From positions 43,501 to 107,500 of the forward strand of contig NZ_VNIB01000007.1 of NCBI RefSeq assembly GCF_008124615.1: a DNA stretch of 64,000 nt. The letters are read 5' to 3'. Under the pieces are notes generated by a model, which was given only the letters and a program-made list of their open reading frames with translations, had not been told where the DNA came from and searched no databases. Of this stretch, positions 8,458-17,726 are shown in pieces. Within the stretch, counting starts at the first letter, position 1. Every line of letters starts with the position of its first letter. A program made the position numbers and the translations under genes. The DNA is from Geothermobacter ehrlichii. GTDB lineage: Bacteria > Desulfobacterota > Desulfuromonadia > Desulfuromonadales > Geothermobacteraceae.

Positions 8458-11400
8458 TCATTCGTGAATCTCTTCGAATGAGGTCGGGGTAAATTCATGC
8501 TTCAGCTTCAATCCCCGCCACATGAAGTAGATCACCGGAAAGACCAGCAGCTCCATCAGTCCCGAGGTAATCACCCCGCCGACCATCGGCGCGGCGATCC
8601 GTTTCATCACGTCGGCCCCGGCGCCGTGCGACCACATGATGGGAACGAGACCGGCGATGATGACGCAGATAGTCATGATCTTGGGCCGGATGCGTTTGAC
8701 CGCGCCATGGTGAATCGCCTGGGTCAGATCGCCCAATGTCAGCATCCGTCCGTTCCGGCGCCAGAGATCGAAAGCGAGATCGAGATAGAGCAGCATCACC
8801 ACCCCGGTTTCGGCGGAAATGCCTGCCAGGGCGATCACCCCGACCCAGACCGCGACCGACATGTTGTAGCCGAGTGCATAGAGGAACCAGAAACAACCGA
8901 CCAGCGACAACGGCAGGGCGATGAAGATGATGCCGGTCTTGACCAGGCTCTTGGTGTTCATGTAGATGATGACGAAGATGATCAGCAGCGTCAGCGGAAT
9001 GACCACCTTCAGCTTGGCCGCCGCCGCCTGCATGTACTCGTACTGACCGCTCCAGACAATATTGTAGCCGGCCGGCAGCTTGACTTTCTCGGCAATGACC
9101 TTCTGGGCGTTCTCGACATAGGTGCCGACGTCGATGTCCTTCAGATCGACATAGATCCAGGCGGTCTGGCGGGCGTTTTCGCTCTTGATGCCGGGCGGCC
9201 CCTTGCGAATCCTGATCCGCGCCACCTGCGACAGGGGGATGTGCTTGCCATCGGGCAGTGGCACCAGCACCCGCTCCAGGGACTGCAGATCGCCGCGGTA
9301 ATCACGCTGATAGCGGATGTTGACCGGGTAGCGCTCCAGTCCCTCGACCGTCTCGGTGACGTTCATGCCGCCGATGGCGCTCTTGATGATGTCCTGCACA
9401 TCGCCGACCGTCAGCCCGTAGCGGGCCACCGCCTCACGGTCGATTTCATAATCGAGATAGTTGCCGCCGACCACCCGCTCGGAAAAGACGCTCAGGGTGC
9501 CGGGAATCTCCCGGACAACCGCCTCGATCTGCTCACCGATGGCGGAGAGCTTTTCCAGATCGTCGCCCATGATCTTGATGCCGACCGGCGTCTTGATACC
9601 GGTGGCCAGCATGTCGATCCGGGTCTTGATCGGCATGGTCCAGGCGTTGGTCAGACCGGGAAACTGAATGGCTTCGTTCAGTTCGGCCTTCAACTCCTCC
9701 ACCGTGATCGTCGTCTCTTCCGGCCAGATCAGGCGCAACGGTTTCTTCAGCAGCTCCAGGGAATCGGGCCATCCGGAGTAGAAGCGCTCCCGCGGCAGCT
9801 TGCGCCACTCGTCCTCCGGCTTGAGCATGATGGTCGTCTCCAGCATCGACAGTGGCGCCGGGTCGGTGGCGGTTTCGGCCCGCCCGACCTTGCCGAAGAC
9901 GTGGTGCACCTCGGGGAACCGGCGGATGATCCGGTCGGTCTGCTGCAGCAGCTCCTTCGCCTTGGTGATCGAAATCCCCGGCAGGGTTGTCGGCATGTAG
10001 AGCAGGTCCCCCTCGTAGAGCGGCGGCATGAATTCCGAACCCATCTTCCTCAGGGGAACGACAATGCTCAGGGTGATCAGAAGCGCCGAAATCAGCACCG
10101 GCCACCGCCACTTGAGCACGAAATCGACCACCGGATGATAAAAACGGATCATCAGCCGGTTGAGCGGATTCTTATCTTCGTCGGGGATCTTGCCGCGAAT
10201 GAACCAGCCCATCAGCACCGGTACCAGGGTGACCGACAGCAGGGCGGCGCCGGCCATGGCGTAGGTCTTGGTATAGGCCAGCGGCTTGAACAGGCGCCCC
10301 GACTGCTCGCCAAGGGTGAAGACCGGAAAGAAGGAGACCGTGATCACCAGCAGAGAATAGAAGAGAGCCGGGCCGACCTCCTTGGCCGAAGAGGCGATAA
10401 TTTCCCAGTGTGATTTCTTGCCCCGGTCTCGTTCCAGATGCTTGTGGGCGTTTTCGATCATGATGATCGCCGCATCGATCATCGCCCCTATGGCGATGGC
10501 GATGCCACCCAGGCTCATGATGTTGGCGTTGATCCCCTGTGCGTACATGATCATGAAAGCGATCAGGATGGCGACCGGCAGGGTCAGAATCGCCACCAGC
10601 GAACTGGAGAAGTGGAACAGGAACAGGGCCGTGACGATCGCCACGACGATACTTTCCTCGATCAGCTTCTCCTTGAGAGTGTCGACCGCCCGCTCGATCA
10701 GGCTTGAGCGGTCGTAGACGGTCTTGATCCGCACGCCCTCGGGCAGTCCCTGTTTGAGCTGTTCCAGCTTCTTCTTGACCGCCTCGATGGTCTTCAGGGC
10801 GTTTTCGCCCACCCGCATGACGATCACCCCGCCGACGGCCTCGCCTTCACCGTCAAGTTCGGCCAGACCGCGCCGCAGTTCGGGACCGATGGTCACCCGC
10901 GCCAGGTCACGCACCCGGATCGGCGTTCCCCGACTGTCGGTGCCGACCACCACGTTCTCGATGTCTTCCTTCGACCTCAGATAGCCCAGTCCCCGAACCA
11001 TGAATTCGGTTTCGCCCATCTCCACCAGACGGCCGCCGACATCGTTGTTGGAACGCTGGATCGCCCGCTTGATCTGCGGGATGGTGATGTGATAGGCCAG
11101 CAGCCGGTCGGGATCGACCTCGACCTGGTACTGCTTGACATAGCCGCCGATGGAGGCGACCTCGGCCACCCCCTCGACACTGGTCAGCTCGTAGCGCAGA
11201 AACCAGTCCTGCAACGACCGGAGCTGCTGCAGATCGTGCTTGTCGCTCTCGAGCACATATTCGTAGACCCAGCCGACTCCGGTGGCGTCCGGGCCGAGAC
11301 TCGGCGTCACCCCGGGCGGCAACCGTCCGGCGGCATAGTTGAGATATTCGAGCACCCGCGAACGGGCCCAGTAGAGATCGGTGCCGTCTTCGAAAATGAT

Positions 11401-11682
11401 ATAGACGAAAGACAGTCCGAAGAAGGAATAGCCGCGCACCACCTTCGCCCCCGGCACCGCCAGCATCTGGGTGGTCAAGGGATAGGTCACCTGGTCCTCG
11501 ACCACCTGCGGCGCCTGCCCCGGATACTCGGTGAAGATGATCACCTGCACATCCGAAAGATCGGGGATGGCGTCGATGGGAGTCTTGAACATCGTATAGG
11601 CACCGCCGACAATGACGAAGAACGTCAGCAGCACGACCATGAATTTGTTCTGGATTGACCAGTCGATCAGTTTCTCAAGCAT
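8458..11682 (-). CDS. cusA: CusA/CzcA-family heavy-metal efflux RND pump
   Basis: Inner-membrane proton-driven pump of a tripartite efflux complex, 1074 residues, the full family length. It opens MLEKLIDWSIQNKFMVVLLT, has the heavy-metal-efflux signature AIGAMIDAAIIMIENAHK in TM4, and the second-half block ISAETGVVMLLYLDLAF. Two repeats of six membrane helices flank large periplasmic loops. The Met-containing pore and TM4 signature favour the monovalent (Cu/Ag) CusA branch over Co/Zn/Cd CzcA, but only an alignment would settle this. It is preceded by cusB- and cusC-like genes and followed by the Met/His-rich gene. Confidence 0.93.
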   Translation of the reverse strand: MLEKLIDWSIQNKFMVVLLTFFVIVGGAYTMFKTPIDAIPDLSDVQVIIFTEYPGQAPQVVEDQVTYPLTTQMLAVPGAKVVRGYSFFGLSFVYIIFEDGTDLYWARSRVLEYLNYAAGRLPPGVTPSLGPDATGVGWVYEYVLESDKHDLQQLRSLQDWFLRYELTSVEGVAEVASIGGYVKQYQVEVDPDRLLAYHITIPQIKRAIQRSNNDVGGRLVEMGETEFMVRGLGYLRSKEDIENVVVGTDSRGTPIRVRDLARVTIGPELRRGLAELDGEGEAVGGVIVMRVGENALKTIEAVKKKLEQLKQGLPEGVRIKTVYDRSSLIERAVDTLKEKLIEESIVVAIVTALFLFHFSSSLVAILTLPVAILIAFMIMYAQGINANIMSLGGIAIAIGAMIDAAIIMIENAHKHLERDRGKKSHWEIIASSAKEVGPALFYSLLVITVSFFPVFTLGEQSGRLFKPLAYTKTYAMAGAALLSVTLVPVLMGWFIRGKIPDEDKNPLNRLMIRFYHPVVDFVLKWRWPVLISALLITLSIVVPLRKMGSEFMPPLYEGDLLYMPTTLPGISITKAKELLQQTDRIIRRFPEVHHVFGKVGRAETATDPAPLSMLETTIMLKPEDEWRKLPRERFYSGWPDSLELLKKPLRLIWPEETTITVEELKAELNEAIQFPGLTNAWTMPIKTRIDMLATGIKTPVGIKIMGDDLEKLSAIGEQIEAVVREIPGTLSVFSERVVGGNYLDYEIDREAVARYGLTVGDVQDIIKSAIGGMNVTETVEGLERYPVNIRYQRDYRGDLQSLERVLVPLPDGKHIPLSQVARIRIRKGPPGIKSENARQTAWIYVDLKDIDVGTYVENAQKVIAEKVKLPAGYNIVWSGQYEYMQAAAAKLKVVIPLTLLIIFVIIYMNTKSLVKTGIIFIALPLSLVGCFWFLYALGYNMSVAVWVGVIALAGISAETGVVMLLYLDLAFDLWRRNGRMLTLGDLTQAIHHGAVKRIRPKIMTICVIIAGLVPIMWSHGAGADVMKRIAAPMVGGVITSGLMELLVFPVIYFMWRGLKLKHEFTPTSFEEIHE

Positions 11683-11743
11683 GGATGCCTCGGTGAAGCA
11701 GTATTCAGGAGTCAGTATTCAAGAGGAGTCCGGAAACTCCCCC

Positions 11744-11776
11744 TGGCCCTTGGCCCTTAGCCTTTAGTCCTTGGTC
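11744..11776 (+). repeat. Degenerate low-complexity intergenic repeat (CTTGGCCCTTAG type)
   Basis: The 100-bp gap between cusB and cusA holds CAGGAGTCAGTATTC followed by iterated CTTGGCCCTTAGCCTTTAG units. A similar CTCCTGGCTCCTGAAT block lies at 17660-17722. No gene or terminator seen. Confidence 0.5.
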
Positions 11777-11782
11777 GCCTTT

Positions 11783-13348
11783 TCATTTGAACAGGTCCTC
11801 GGCCTCGTCCTGTTTTCGGGGCCCTTCATCTCCGAACAGGTCCTCGGCCTGGCCATCGCCGGCCTTCTCACCATCCATCTTCATCGGCTGCGCCGCCGGT
11901 TCGGCCCCAGTCTGCTTCGGCTCGAGCATCTTGGCGATCGCTTCGCGCAACTGGCTTTCGGAATCGAGCATGAACTGGGCGCTGGTCACCACCCGTTCAC
12001 CGTCGAACAGCCCCTGAACAATCTGCAGATAACCGTCTTCGTCCTGCACGCCGGTCCTGACCTGGCGAGGCTCGTACTTGCCGTCACCCAGAGCGACAAA
12101 GACCAGGGTCTTTTCTCCGGAATGGATCACCGCCTCGGCCGGAATGCTGATCGTCTGTTTGACCGGCTTCGCCTTCAGCCTGACATTGACATACATGTCC
12201 GGTTTCAGCTCGTAATCAAGGTTATCGAGTTCGATGCGCGCCTTGACGGTGCGGGTTTTCGGTTCGACATAGGGATAGATGTAGCTGACCTTGCCGGGCA
12301 CCGTCTTGCCGCCGACAAAGGGCAGCACGATCTCGGCCTGCTGGCCGACCTCGACCCAGGGGAGTTCGTATTCGTAGATGTCGGCATAGACCCAGACCCG
12401 CGAGATATCCGAAAGCTGCAGCAGCTCCTGCCCCTTCTTGATGAACTGCCCTTCCCGGACCATCTTCATGTTGACGATGCCGTCATAGGGAGCGTACAGG
12501 GTCAGGGTTCGCTTCACCTCGCCGGTCTTTTCCAGCCGGGCGATCTGGGCGTCGGAAATATCCCACAACTTCAGCCGTCGCCGCGAAGCTTCAAGCAGGC
12601 GTTTCGCCCCTTCGGCGATGGCGGGAAAGGGAGAGGCGGCCAGCTCGGCGCTATTGTCCCGTGCCAACAGAAATTCCTGCTGGGCGCTGACCAGGTCTGG
12701 ACTGTAGATCTCGAGCAGCTTCTGCCCCTTGCGGACAAACTGTCCCGTCTGATTGACATGGAGTTTCTCCACCCAGCCGTCGATCTTGCTGTTGACCGAA
12801 TACTGTCGGGGCTCCTCGTAGGCCACCACCCCTACGGTCCGCACGGTTCGGGCCAGGTCACGCCGCTGCACCGGTGCCGTGCGCACTCCCATGTTCTGAA
12901 TGGTGACCGGATCGATGCGGATGACCGAACCACTGGCGGCTTCATCCTCGTAAACCGGAACCAGGTCCATCCCCATCGGCGACTTTCCGGGTTCCTTGCG
13001 GATGTAGGTCGGATCCATCGGAGCGACCCAATATTTGATCTTGCGTTTGCCGGCAGGCTTGGCGGCATCACCACCTGCGGTGCCTGATTTGAGGGGAATC
13101 AGATCCATGCCGCAGATGGGACAGGTGCCCGGTTCGTCGACGATGACCATCGGATGCATGCCGCAGGTGTATTTGACATCCCCGGCATGGGCCCGACCGA
13201 TTACCGGCCCGACCGACAGATTCAACCGTTCGGCACCGACCTGGACCAGGGCCAGGCCGCCGGCCAGGGTCAATACCGCCAGCAGGGTAACCACCGACCG
13301 GCGAAACAGACTGGATGTCGCGAAAGATGCTGTCCGGGTCTTCTTCAT
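11783..13348 (-). CDS. cusB: CusB-family periplasmic adaptor with two heavy-metal-binding motifs
   Basis: Membrane-fusion protein linking the RND pump to the outer-membrane channel. At 521 residues it is longer than typical CusB (~400) because an N-terminal anchor is followed by two metal-binding modules: YTCGMHPM...GTCPICGMDL near residues 55-80 and YWVAPMDPTYI...MGMDLVPVY near 105-130. The first has all Cys/His/Met ligands; the second lacks the Cys pair. The adaptor core (hairpin, lipoyl, beta-barrel) runs to about 470, then a Gln/Met-rich acidic tail. It overlaps neither neighbour but is spaced like an operon gene. Confidence 0.9.
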   Translation of the reverse strand: MKKTRTASFATSSLFRRSVVTLLAVLTLAGGLALVQVGAERLNLSVGPVIGRAHAGDVKYTCGMHPMVIVDEPGTCPICGMDLIPLKSGTAGGDAAKPAGKRKIKYWVAPMDPTYIRKEPGKSPMGMDLVPVYEDEAASGSVIRIDPVTIQNMGVRTAPVQRRDLARTVRTVGVVAYEEPRQYSVNSKIDGWVEKLHVNQTGQFVRKGQKLLEIYSPDLVSAQQEFLLARDNSAELAASPFPAIAEGAKRLLEASRRRLKLWDISDAQIARLEKTGEVKRTLTLYAPYDGIVNMKMVREGQFIKKGQELLQLSDISRVWVYADIYEYELPWVEVGQQAEIVLPFVGGKTVPGKVSYIYPYVEPKTRTVKARIELDNLDYELKPDMYVNVRLKAKPVKQTISIPAEAVIHSGEKTLVFVALGDGKYEPRQVRTGVQDEDGYLQIVQGLFDGERVVTSAQFMLDSESQLREAIAKMLEPKQTGAEPAAQPMKMDGEKAGDGQAEDLFGDEGPRKQDEAEDLFK

Positions 13349-13387
13349 ACCTGAAATCCTTCTTCGATGGAGATGGGTAACGGCTGT

Positions 13388-14686
13388 TCAATCAGCCTTG
13401 GGTTGCTCCGGGGTGTCGATGCCGGCATCGGATACCGACAGTCCGGCTTCGGTTTCCAGCTCGGCCAGGCTGACCTGGTATTCGCTGACGGCGCGCTCAT
13501 GGTCGATCTGAAAACGGTAGAGCTTCATCAATGCGTCGAGCAGACTCAGAAACTCGACCTTGCCGACCTGGTAAGCAGCCATGCTGGCCCGATAGGCCTG
13601 TTCGGCCTGGGGAAGCAGCCCCTTTTCGTAGAGTTCGATCAGATCCCGGTTCTTTGCCATCCGGGCATAGGCGTCGGCGAGACGAAAATCGACCTGGTTG
13701 AGAAACTGTTCGTACTGGGCCCGGGCCATGCGAACAGCCGAATCGGCCTCGGCTACCTGGGCATGCCTTTTCCGTTGCCAGACGGGAAGGTTGAGGTTGA
13801 CGCCCCCACTGATGAAATCCTGCCCCCGGGCCGAATCGCCCGCGACCTCGTCCCGCAGCCGGTAACCGGCCCAGACCGTGAAATCGGGCCGGAAATCGAG
13901 TTCGGCCAGCCGCCGCTTGCTCTTGAACCTGTCGATCAGGGCCCGGTAGGCGGCGTTGAGCGGCCGGTTTCGCCGCGACAGTTGCCGCAGCTGTTCCTCG
14001 CTCAGGGCGAACGTTTCGGGCTGCAGCCGTTCGGGCGTCTGCATCGGCTGACCGGGAGAACGGGCCAGCAGGCTGTTGAAGCGCTCAAGGGTCGTGCGTC
14101 GTTGCTGCTGCAGCGCTAAAAGCCGGTCGGTGAGCCGTGAATGCTCGACCTGGGCCTTGAGCACATCCTGCTGCAGGCCCTTGCCGACGGCATAGCGGGT
14201 TTCGGCGAAACGGATGACATCGTCGAGAACGGCAAGGTTCTTCTTCGTCAGGGCAATGGCGCGATCGAGAAAGTAGAGCCGGTACCAGCTCTGCTTCACC
14301 TTGCCGGCCAGTTGCAGCCGGGCGTCCTCCCAGGCATGACGGTACCAGAGGGTCTGGTACTCCGCCATCTGCCGCCGGGTCCCCAGCTTGCCGGGGAAGG
14401 GAAACTTCTGCGACAGCCGGATATCCTTGCCGCTCATCGGCGTCTCGTCAAAGGCGAGCGTATCGGTCGGCAGATTCACCAGCGACAGGGAAAGCTGCGG
14501 GTCGGGCAGGGTCCCGGCGGGAATCTCCTGGTGTCCGACCATCTGCCAGCGGGCCCTGGCCGCCTGCAGATCGGGGTTGTTGCGCAGCGCCTCGTCAACC
14601 AGGCGATCGAGCGTCGGAATCGCCCAGACCTGCAAGGGCAGGAGCAGAAACAGCAGGCAACCGAGAAATCTAGTCAAACAGCGCAT
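13388..14686 (-). CDS. TolC-family outer-membrane efflux channel (CusC-like)
   Basis: A 432-residue secreted protein: signal peptide MRCLTRFLGCLLFLLLPLQVWA, then the two tandem outer-membrane-efflux repeats with long amphipathic helices (for example NPDLQAARARWQMVGHQEIP and LNLPVWQRKRHAQVAEADS). It would form the trimeric exit duct for the CusAB-like pump. No N-terminal lipidation Cys is seen, unlike E. coli CusC. Its start lies 17 bp inside the end of the cytochrome gene. Confidence 0.88.
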   Translation of the reverse strand: MRCLTRFLGCLLFLLLPLQVWAIPTLDRLVDEALRNNPDLQAARARWQMVGHQEIPAGTLPDPQLSLSLVNLPTDTLAFDETPMSGKDIRLSQKFPFPGKLGTRRQMAEYQTLWYRHAWEDARLQLAGKVKQSWYRLYFLDRAIALTKKNLAVLDDVIRFAETRYAVGKGLQQDVLKAQVEHSRLTDRLLALQQQRRTTLERFNSLLARSPGQPMQTPERLQPETFALSEEQLRQLSRRNRPLNAAYRALIDRFKSKRRLAELDFRPDFTVWAGYRLRDEVAGDSARGQDFISGGVNLNLPVWQRKRHAQVAEADSAVRMARAQYEQFLNQVDFRLADAYARMAKNRDLIELYEKGLLPQAEQAYRASMAAYQVGKVEFLSLLDALMKLYRFQIDHERAVSEYQVSLAELETEAGLSVSDAGIDTPEQPKAD

Positions 14687-15137
14687 TCAGATTCTCCTGC
14701 GGAAGGTTGAGAATATGATTCACCAGATCCCAGCGCTGCCTGGAGGAGAGCCGCTCACCGAAGGGCGGCATGCCGCTCTGCAGGCCGTTGCTGATGATCC
14801 AGTACTTCTCGCCCGGACCGTAAAAGCCGCGGTGATGGGCATCGTGGAAATTGGCCGGCGGGGTCGGCAGGGAAGCGGCTGCAGGGCCGTCTCCCCTTCC
14901 TTCGGCACCGTGGCAGACGGCGCAGTTGCGGGCGAAAAGGTCGGCACCGCTTTGCAGCGAGGCCGCGGTCGGCGCCACCGGCGTCCTGTCCATCACCCGG
15001 TATTCGGCCGGAATCTTCTTTTTGACCGCCCCCATGGTTACCATGTGGTCACCGCCACCGTGGGAATGATGCCCCGCACCCGAGGCGAAAGCGGTGCCGG
15101 CCAGCATCAGCATGAGTATCGGCAACAGGCTTTTCAT
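14670..15137 (-). CDS. Small periplasmic c-type cytochrome
   Basis: A 155-residue monoheme cytochrome c: signal peptide to about residue 18, a His-rich spacer (GHHSHGGGDH), then the heme motif CAVCH at residues 72-76, and a probable distal ligand in QSGMPPFGERLS. The fold resembles the class I cytochromes of oxidase and quinol pathways (cytochrome_CBB3-like). The ATG at 15137 follows AAAGGAAA and shares ATGA with the upstream gene. Location inside a metal-efflux operon suggests electron transfer to or from a metal (for example Cu or Fe redox change), which is inference. Confidence 0.85.
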   Translation of the reverse strand: MKSLLPILMLMLAGTAFASGAGHHSHGGGDHMVTMGAVKKKIPAEYRVMDRTPVAPTAASLQSGADLFARNCAVCHGAEGRGDGPAAASLPTPPANFHDAHHRGFYGPGEKYWIISNGLQSGMPPFGERLSSRQRWDLVNHILNLPQENLNALFD

Positions 15138-15439
15138 CGCGTTTCCTTTCCACATCGTGGACAGAAGCTCCACCTTTTCTGCAGCCGCTGTCCGCAGCGA
15201 CATGATTCTTCCAAGAATTTCACATGGTTGACCCTCACGAGTATAACAAGGACCAGGCCGGCTACAAGGTTGGCCGCCAGCAGAATCCAGCCGGCCGGTC
15301 CCGGCGTGATCAGGTCCTGGTAGGAACAGGCGCCGCAACAGACCGACCAGGTGTTGTAGGCCAGAACCGAAAGGGCCGCGGCCAGCAGCCAGAACCCCAG
15401 CCAGCAGGTCTCACGTCCGAACAGCCGCCGTATCCTCAT
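15134..15439 (-). CDS. Small membrane protein with C-terminal zinc ribbon
   Basis: 101 residues with two predicted membrane helices (about 12-33 and 48-68), a periplasmic-side CCGACS cluster between them and a C-terminal CRCGQ...CPRCG zinc-ribbon pair. It overlaps the preceding zinc-ribbon gene and the cytochrome gene by 4 bp each (ATGA at both ends), so all three are translationally coupled. I do not recognise a named family. Role unknown; perhaps a metal-binding subunit of the adjacent transporter. Confidence 0.75.
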   Translation of the reverse strand: MRIRRLFGRETCWLGFWLLAAALSVLAYNTWSVCCGACSYQDLITPGPAGWILLAANLVAGLVLVILVRVNHVKFLEESCRCGQRLQKRWSFCPRCGKETR

Positions 15440-15693
15440 GCCGTCCTCCCCTCCCGCCGGATTCCGCACCAGGGGCAGAAGGTATCGGAGACCGCGTGCA
15501 GGCCGCTGCAACCGGGACAATGCTGTTGCACCAGGGATTTGCAACGCGGGCAGATCAGCCAGTCGTCGCCAATGGTTTCACCGCATTCACCGCAATCGGC
15601 AGCGGAGGGCTCGACTTTCTGCCCCCGTCGGTCGAGCTGGCAGCAGATCTGCCAGAGCAGCAGCCCCAGGGTGACGAACAGAACGAGGATCAT
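15436..15693 (-). CDS. Single-helix protein with four CxxC zinc-ribbon motifs
   Basis: 85 residues: an N-terminal helix (MILVLFVTLGLLLWQICC) then CGEC, CPRC, CPGC and CPWC, i.e. two zinc ribbons facing the cytoplasm. The ATG at 15693 overlaps the ATPase stop (ATGA) and has GAGGGAG upstream; a GTG two codons earlier is possible. The close coupling to an ABC ATPase and permease suggests a regulatory or metal-handling partner, but the function is unknown. Confidence 0.75.
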   Translation of the reverse strand: MILVLFVTLGLLLWQICCQLDRRGQKVEPSAADCGECGETIGDDWLICPRCKSLVQQHCPGCSGLHAVSDTFCPWCGIRREGRTA

Positions 15694-16412
15694 GCGCACT
15701 CCCTCTTCGCCGCAACGGCTGTCGGCTCGTCCCGATGGCTGATCTCCTCGACGATACGGCCGTCACGCAAAAAAACCGTACGGTCGAACCATTCGAGATT
15801 TTCGCGATTGTGAGTCACCATGACGATCGTCTGTCCGTCGCGATGCAGCTCGCAAAAGAGCTCCATGATCTGGCGACTGGTGGCACTGTCGAGGCTGCCG
15901 GTGGGCTCGTCGGCAAGCAGCAGCGGCGGACGGTTGACCAGCGCCCTGGCGATGGCAACCCGTTCCTGCTCGCCGCCGGAAAGTTGCGACGGCAGGTGCA
16001 GCATCCGGTCCTTCAGCCCCACCCGTTCGAGAACCTCGGCCGCCCGCCGCCTCTTTTCCGCCGGCTTCATGCGGCAGACCGCCAGCGGGAGCATGACATT
16101 CTCCAGGGCCGTCAGGTAGGAAATCAGGTTGTGGCTCTGGAAGACGAACCCGAGATACTCGCGCCGGAAATCGGCAAGCCGCTCGGCCGGCAGCCGGTAG
16201 ATGTCGATGCCGTCGATCCTCACCGTGCCGGTGGTCGGCTGGCTCAGACCGCCCAGCAGGGAAAGCAGAGTGCTCTTTCCGGAGCCGGAGGGCCCCATCA
16301 CGCCGAGGAAGGTTCCTTCCGCCACCTCCAGATCGATGCCATGCAGGGCAGCGACACAATCGCTGCCGTTGACAAAGTGCCTGGTCAGTTCGCTGAGCTC
16401 TATGAGGGTCAT
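15690..16412 (-). CDS. ABC transporter ATPase, MacB/LolD type
   Basis: 240-residue cytoplasmic ATPase with Walker A GPSGSGKST, signature LSGGEQERVAIARAL, Walker B LLLADEPTGSLDS and the H-loop MVTHN. It belongs with the FtsX-type permease immediately upstream. In FetA-F/Cj1660-1663-type clusters such an ATPase is coupled to DUF2318 and FtsX proteins implicated in iron acquisition; the same order is seen here. AAGGAG precedes the ATG. A 63-bp repeat separates it from the permease gene. Confidence 0.9.
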   Translation of the reverse strand: MTLIELSELTRHFVNGSDCVAALHGIDLEVAEGTFLGVMGPSGSGKSTLLSLLGGLSQPTTGTVRIDGIDIYRLPAERLADFRREYLGFVFQSHNLISYLTALENVMLPLAVCRMKPAEKRRRAAEVLERVGLKDRMLHLPSQLSGGEQERVAIARALVNRPPLLLADEPTGSLDSATSRQIMELFCELHRDGQTIVMVTHNRENLEWFDRTVFLRDGRIVEEISHRDEPTAVAAKRECA

Positions 16413-16427
16413 GATCTTCTCCTTTAC

Positions 16428-16490
16428 CAGGGTGTCGAAAAACGATTGCAGTTGGCGTGGCCCGCCCTCATGACGTTTTTCAATCCCCTG
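16428..16490. repeat. Short R2-family palindromic repeat inside the operon
   Basis: The ends are inverted repeats: CAGGGTGTCGAAAAACG at the left and CGTTTTTCAATCCCCTG at the right. The flanks read TTAC on both sides, compatible with a 4-bp target duplication, and the right copy contains the permease stop codon. The inner CCCGCCCTCATGACG also matches the repeat at 3872. Confidence 0.65.
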
Positions 16491-17648
16491 TTACAGGGCC
16501 CGCAACGCCTCGCCCGGTTCCAGGCGGCTGGCGTGCAGGGCCGGCTGCAGAGCCGCCAGCAGACCGACAACGACCGCTGCCAGCAGGGCCGAAACGGCCA
16601 GCAGCGGCTCGAAATGCCAGACCGCCTTGCCGTCCCCGAGCAGCGGCAGGGCGCCGAGGGTGACACCGACTCCGGCCAGATAGCCGAACAGGCCGGCAAA
16701 GGCGCTGACAACGCCGGCCTCGACCAGCACCAGCCGCAGCACATGACTGCGCCGATAGCCGATGGCACGAAAGATGCCGATCTCGCGGGTCCGTTCACGC
16801 ACCGCCCCCATCATGGTGACGAAAACCAGCAGCGCGCCGACCAGAATCACCACGGCGGCCACCCCCCAGGCAAAGATCCGGAACTGGGAGATGGCGTGCA
16901 TCCGGGTCTTGACCACCTGTTGCACCGCCCTCACCTCGACATCCGGCAGGGCGCGACCAAGCTGGCCGACCATGTCCTCAATCGGACAGTTGGCGCACAG
17001 GGCGGCGACCTCGACCAGCGACACCTGCCCCGGCTTGCCAAGCAGCTCCTGGGCCACAGGCAGCTGGACAATCAGCAGCTGATCGTCCTGGCTGCCGGTC
17101 GGCCGCAGCACCCCGCTGACCCGGAAGATCCGCCCCGAAACCTCGAGTTCATCTCCCACGGCCACCCCGAGCCGGGAAGCGGCCGCGCTGCCGAGAACCA
17201 GCTGGTCGGCACGGATGGGGCGCTCTCCCGTCAGCTGCCACCACTTCTTCAGCCCGAACTCGACGTCGGATTCGACACCCATCAGCAGCGCCCTGCCTCC
17301 GGCAACCTCGACCGCGCCCAGGACCTTGGGCGCCACGGCAGCGATGTTCCGATGGTTGGGGATGGTGGCAATCGCCGCCAGCGATTCCTGGTCGATTTCA
17401 TGACCGGCCAGGGAAACCCCGCCCAGGGAGATCCCCCCGTAACTGAGGGCGAGCTGGTCGCTGCGCGGCGTAATCAGGATGTTGGCGCCGAAGCTCTCCA
17501 GTTCGTCCCGGGCCCGGTCGGCCAGGGCCCCGGTCAGCGACAGCAGCGCCACCACCGTCGCCACCCCGATCAGCAGACCGGTCAGCAGAAAGATCGCCCG
17601 CCCCTTGCGGCGACGCAGATTGTTGAGAGTGATCGTTTCCAGACGCAT
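16491..17648 (-). CDS. FtsX/MacB-type ABC transporter permease
   Basis: 385 residues: one N-terminal helix (RAIFLLTGLLIGVATVVALL), a large periplasmic MacB-like domain (about 45-255) and three C-terminal helices ending in GLLAALQPALHASRLEPGEALR. This is the topology of type VII (mechanotransmission) ABC permeases, which usually do not move substrate through the membrane but work on periplasmic partners. The periplasmic domain has a CANCPI Cys pair near residue 225. Only one permease is present, whereas Fet-type clusters have two. Confidence 0.88.
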   Translation of the reverse strand: MRLETITLNNLRRRKGRAIFLLTGLLIGVATVVALLSLTGALADRARDELESFGANILITPRSDQLALSYGGISLGGVSLAGHEIDQESLAAIATIPNHRNIAAVAPKVLGAVEVAGGRALLMGVESDVEFGLKKWWQLTGERPIRADQLVLGSAAASRLGVAVGDELEVSGRIFRVSGVLRPTGSQDDQLLIVQLPVAQELLGKPGQVSLVEVAALCANCPIEDMVGQLGRALPDVEVRAVQQVVKTRMHAISQFRIFAWGVAAVVILVGALLVFVTMMGAVRERTREIGIFRAIGYRRSHVLRLVLVEAGVVSAFAGLFGYLAGVGVTLGALPLLGDGKAVWHFEPLLAVSALLAAVVVGLLAALQPALHASRLEPGEALRAL

Positions 17649-17659
17649 GGATGAATTCT

Positions 17660-17722
17660 CCGGGTATTCAGGGCGCAGGAATCAGGAGGAAATTTCCGAT
17701 TCCGACTCCTGGCTCCTGAATC
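17660..17722. repeat. Degenerate inverted CTCCTGAATC intergenic repeat
   Basis: ATTCAGGGCGCAGGAATCAGGAGG and GACTCCTGGCTCCTGAATC form an imperfect inverted repeat in the 78-bp gap between the permease and DUF2318 genes. It resembles the block at 11701-11776. Confidence 0.45.
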
Positions 17723-17726
17723 AAGT

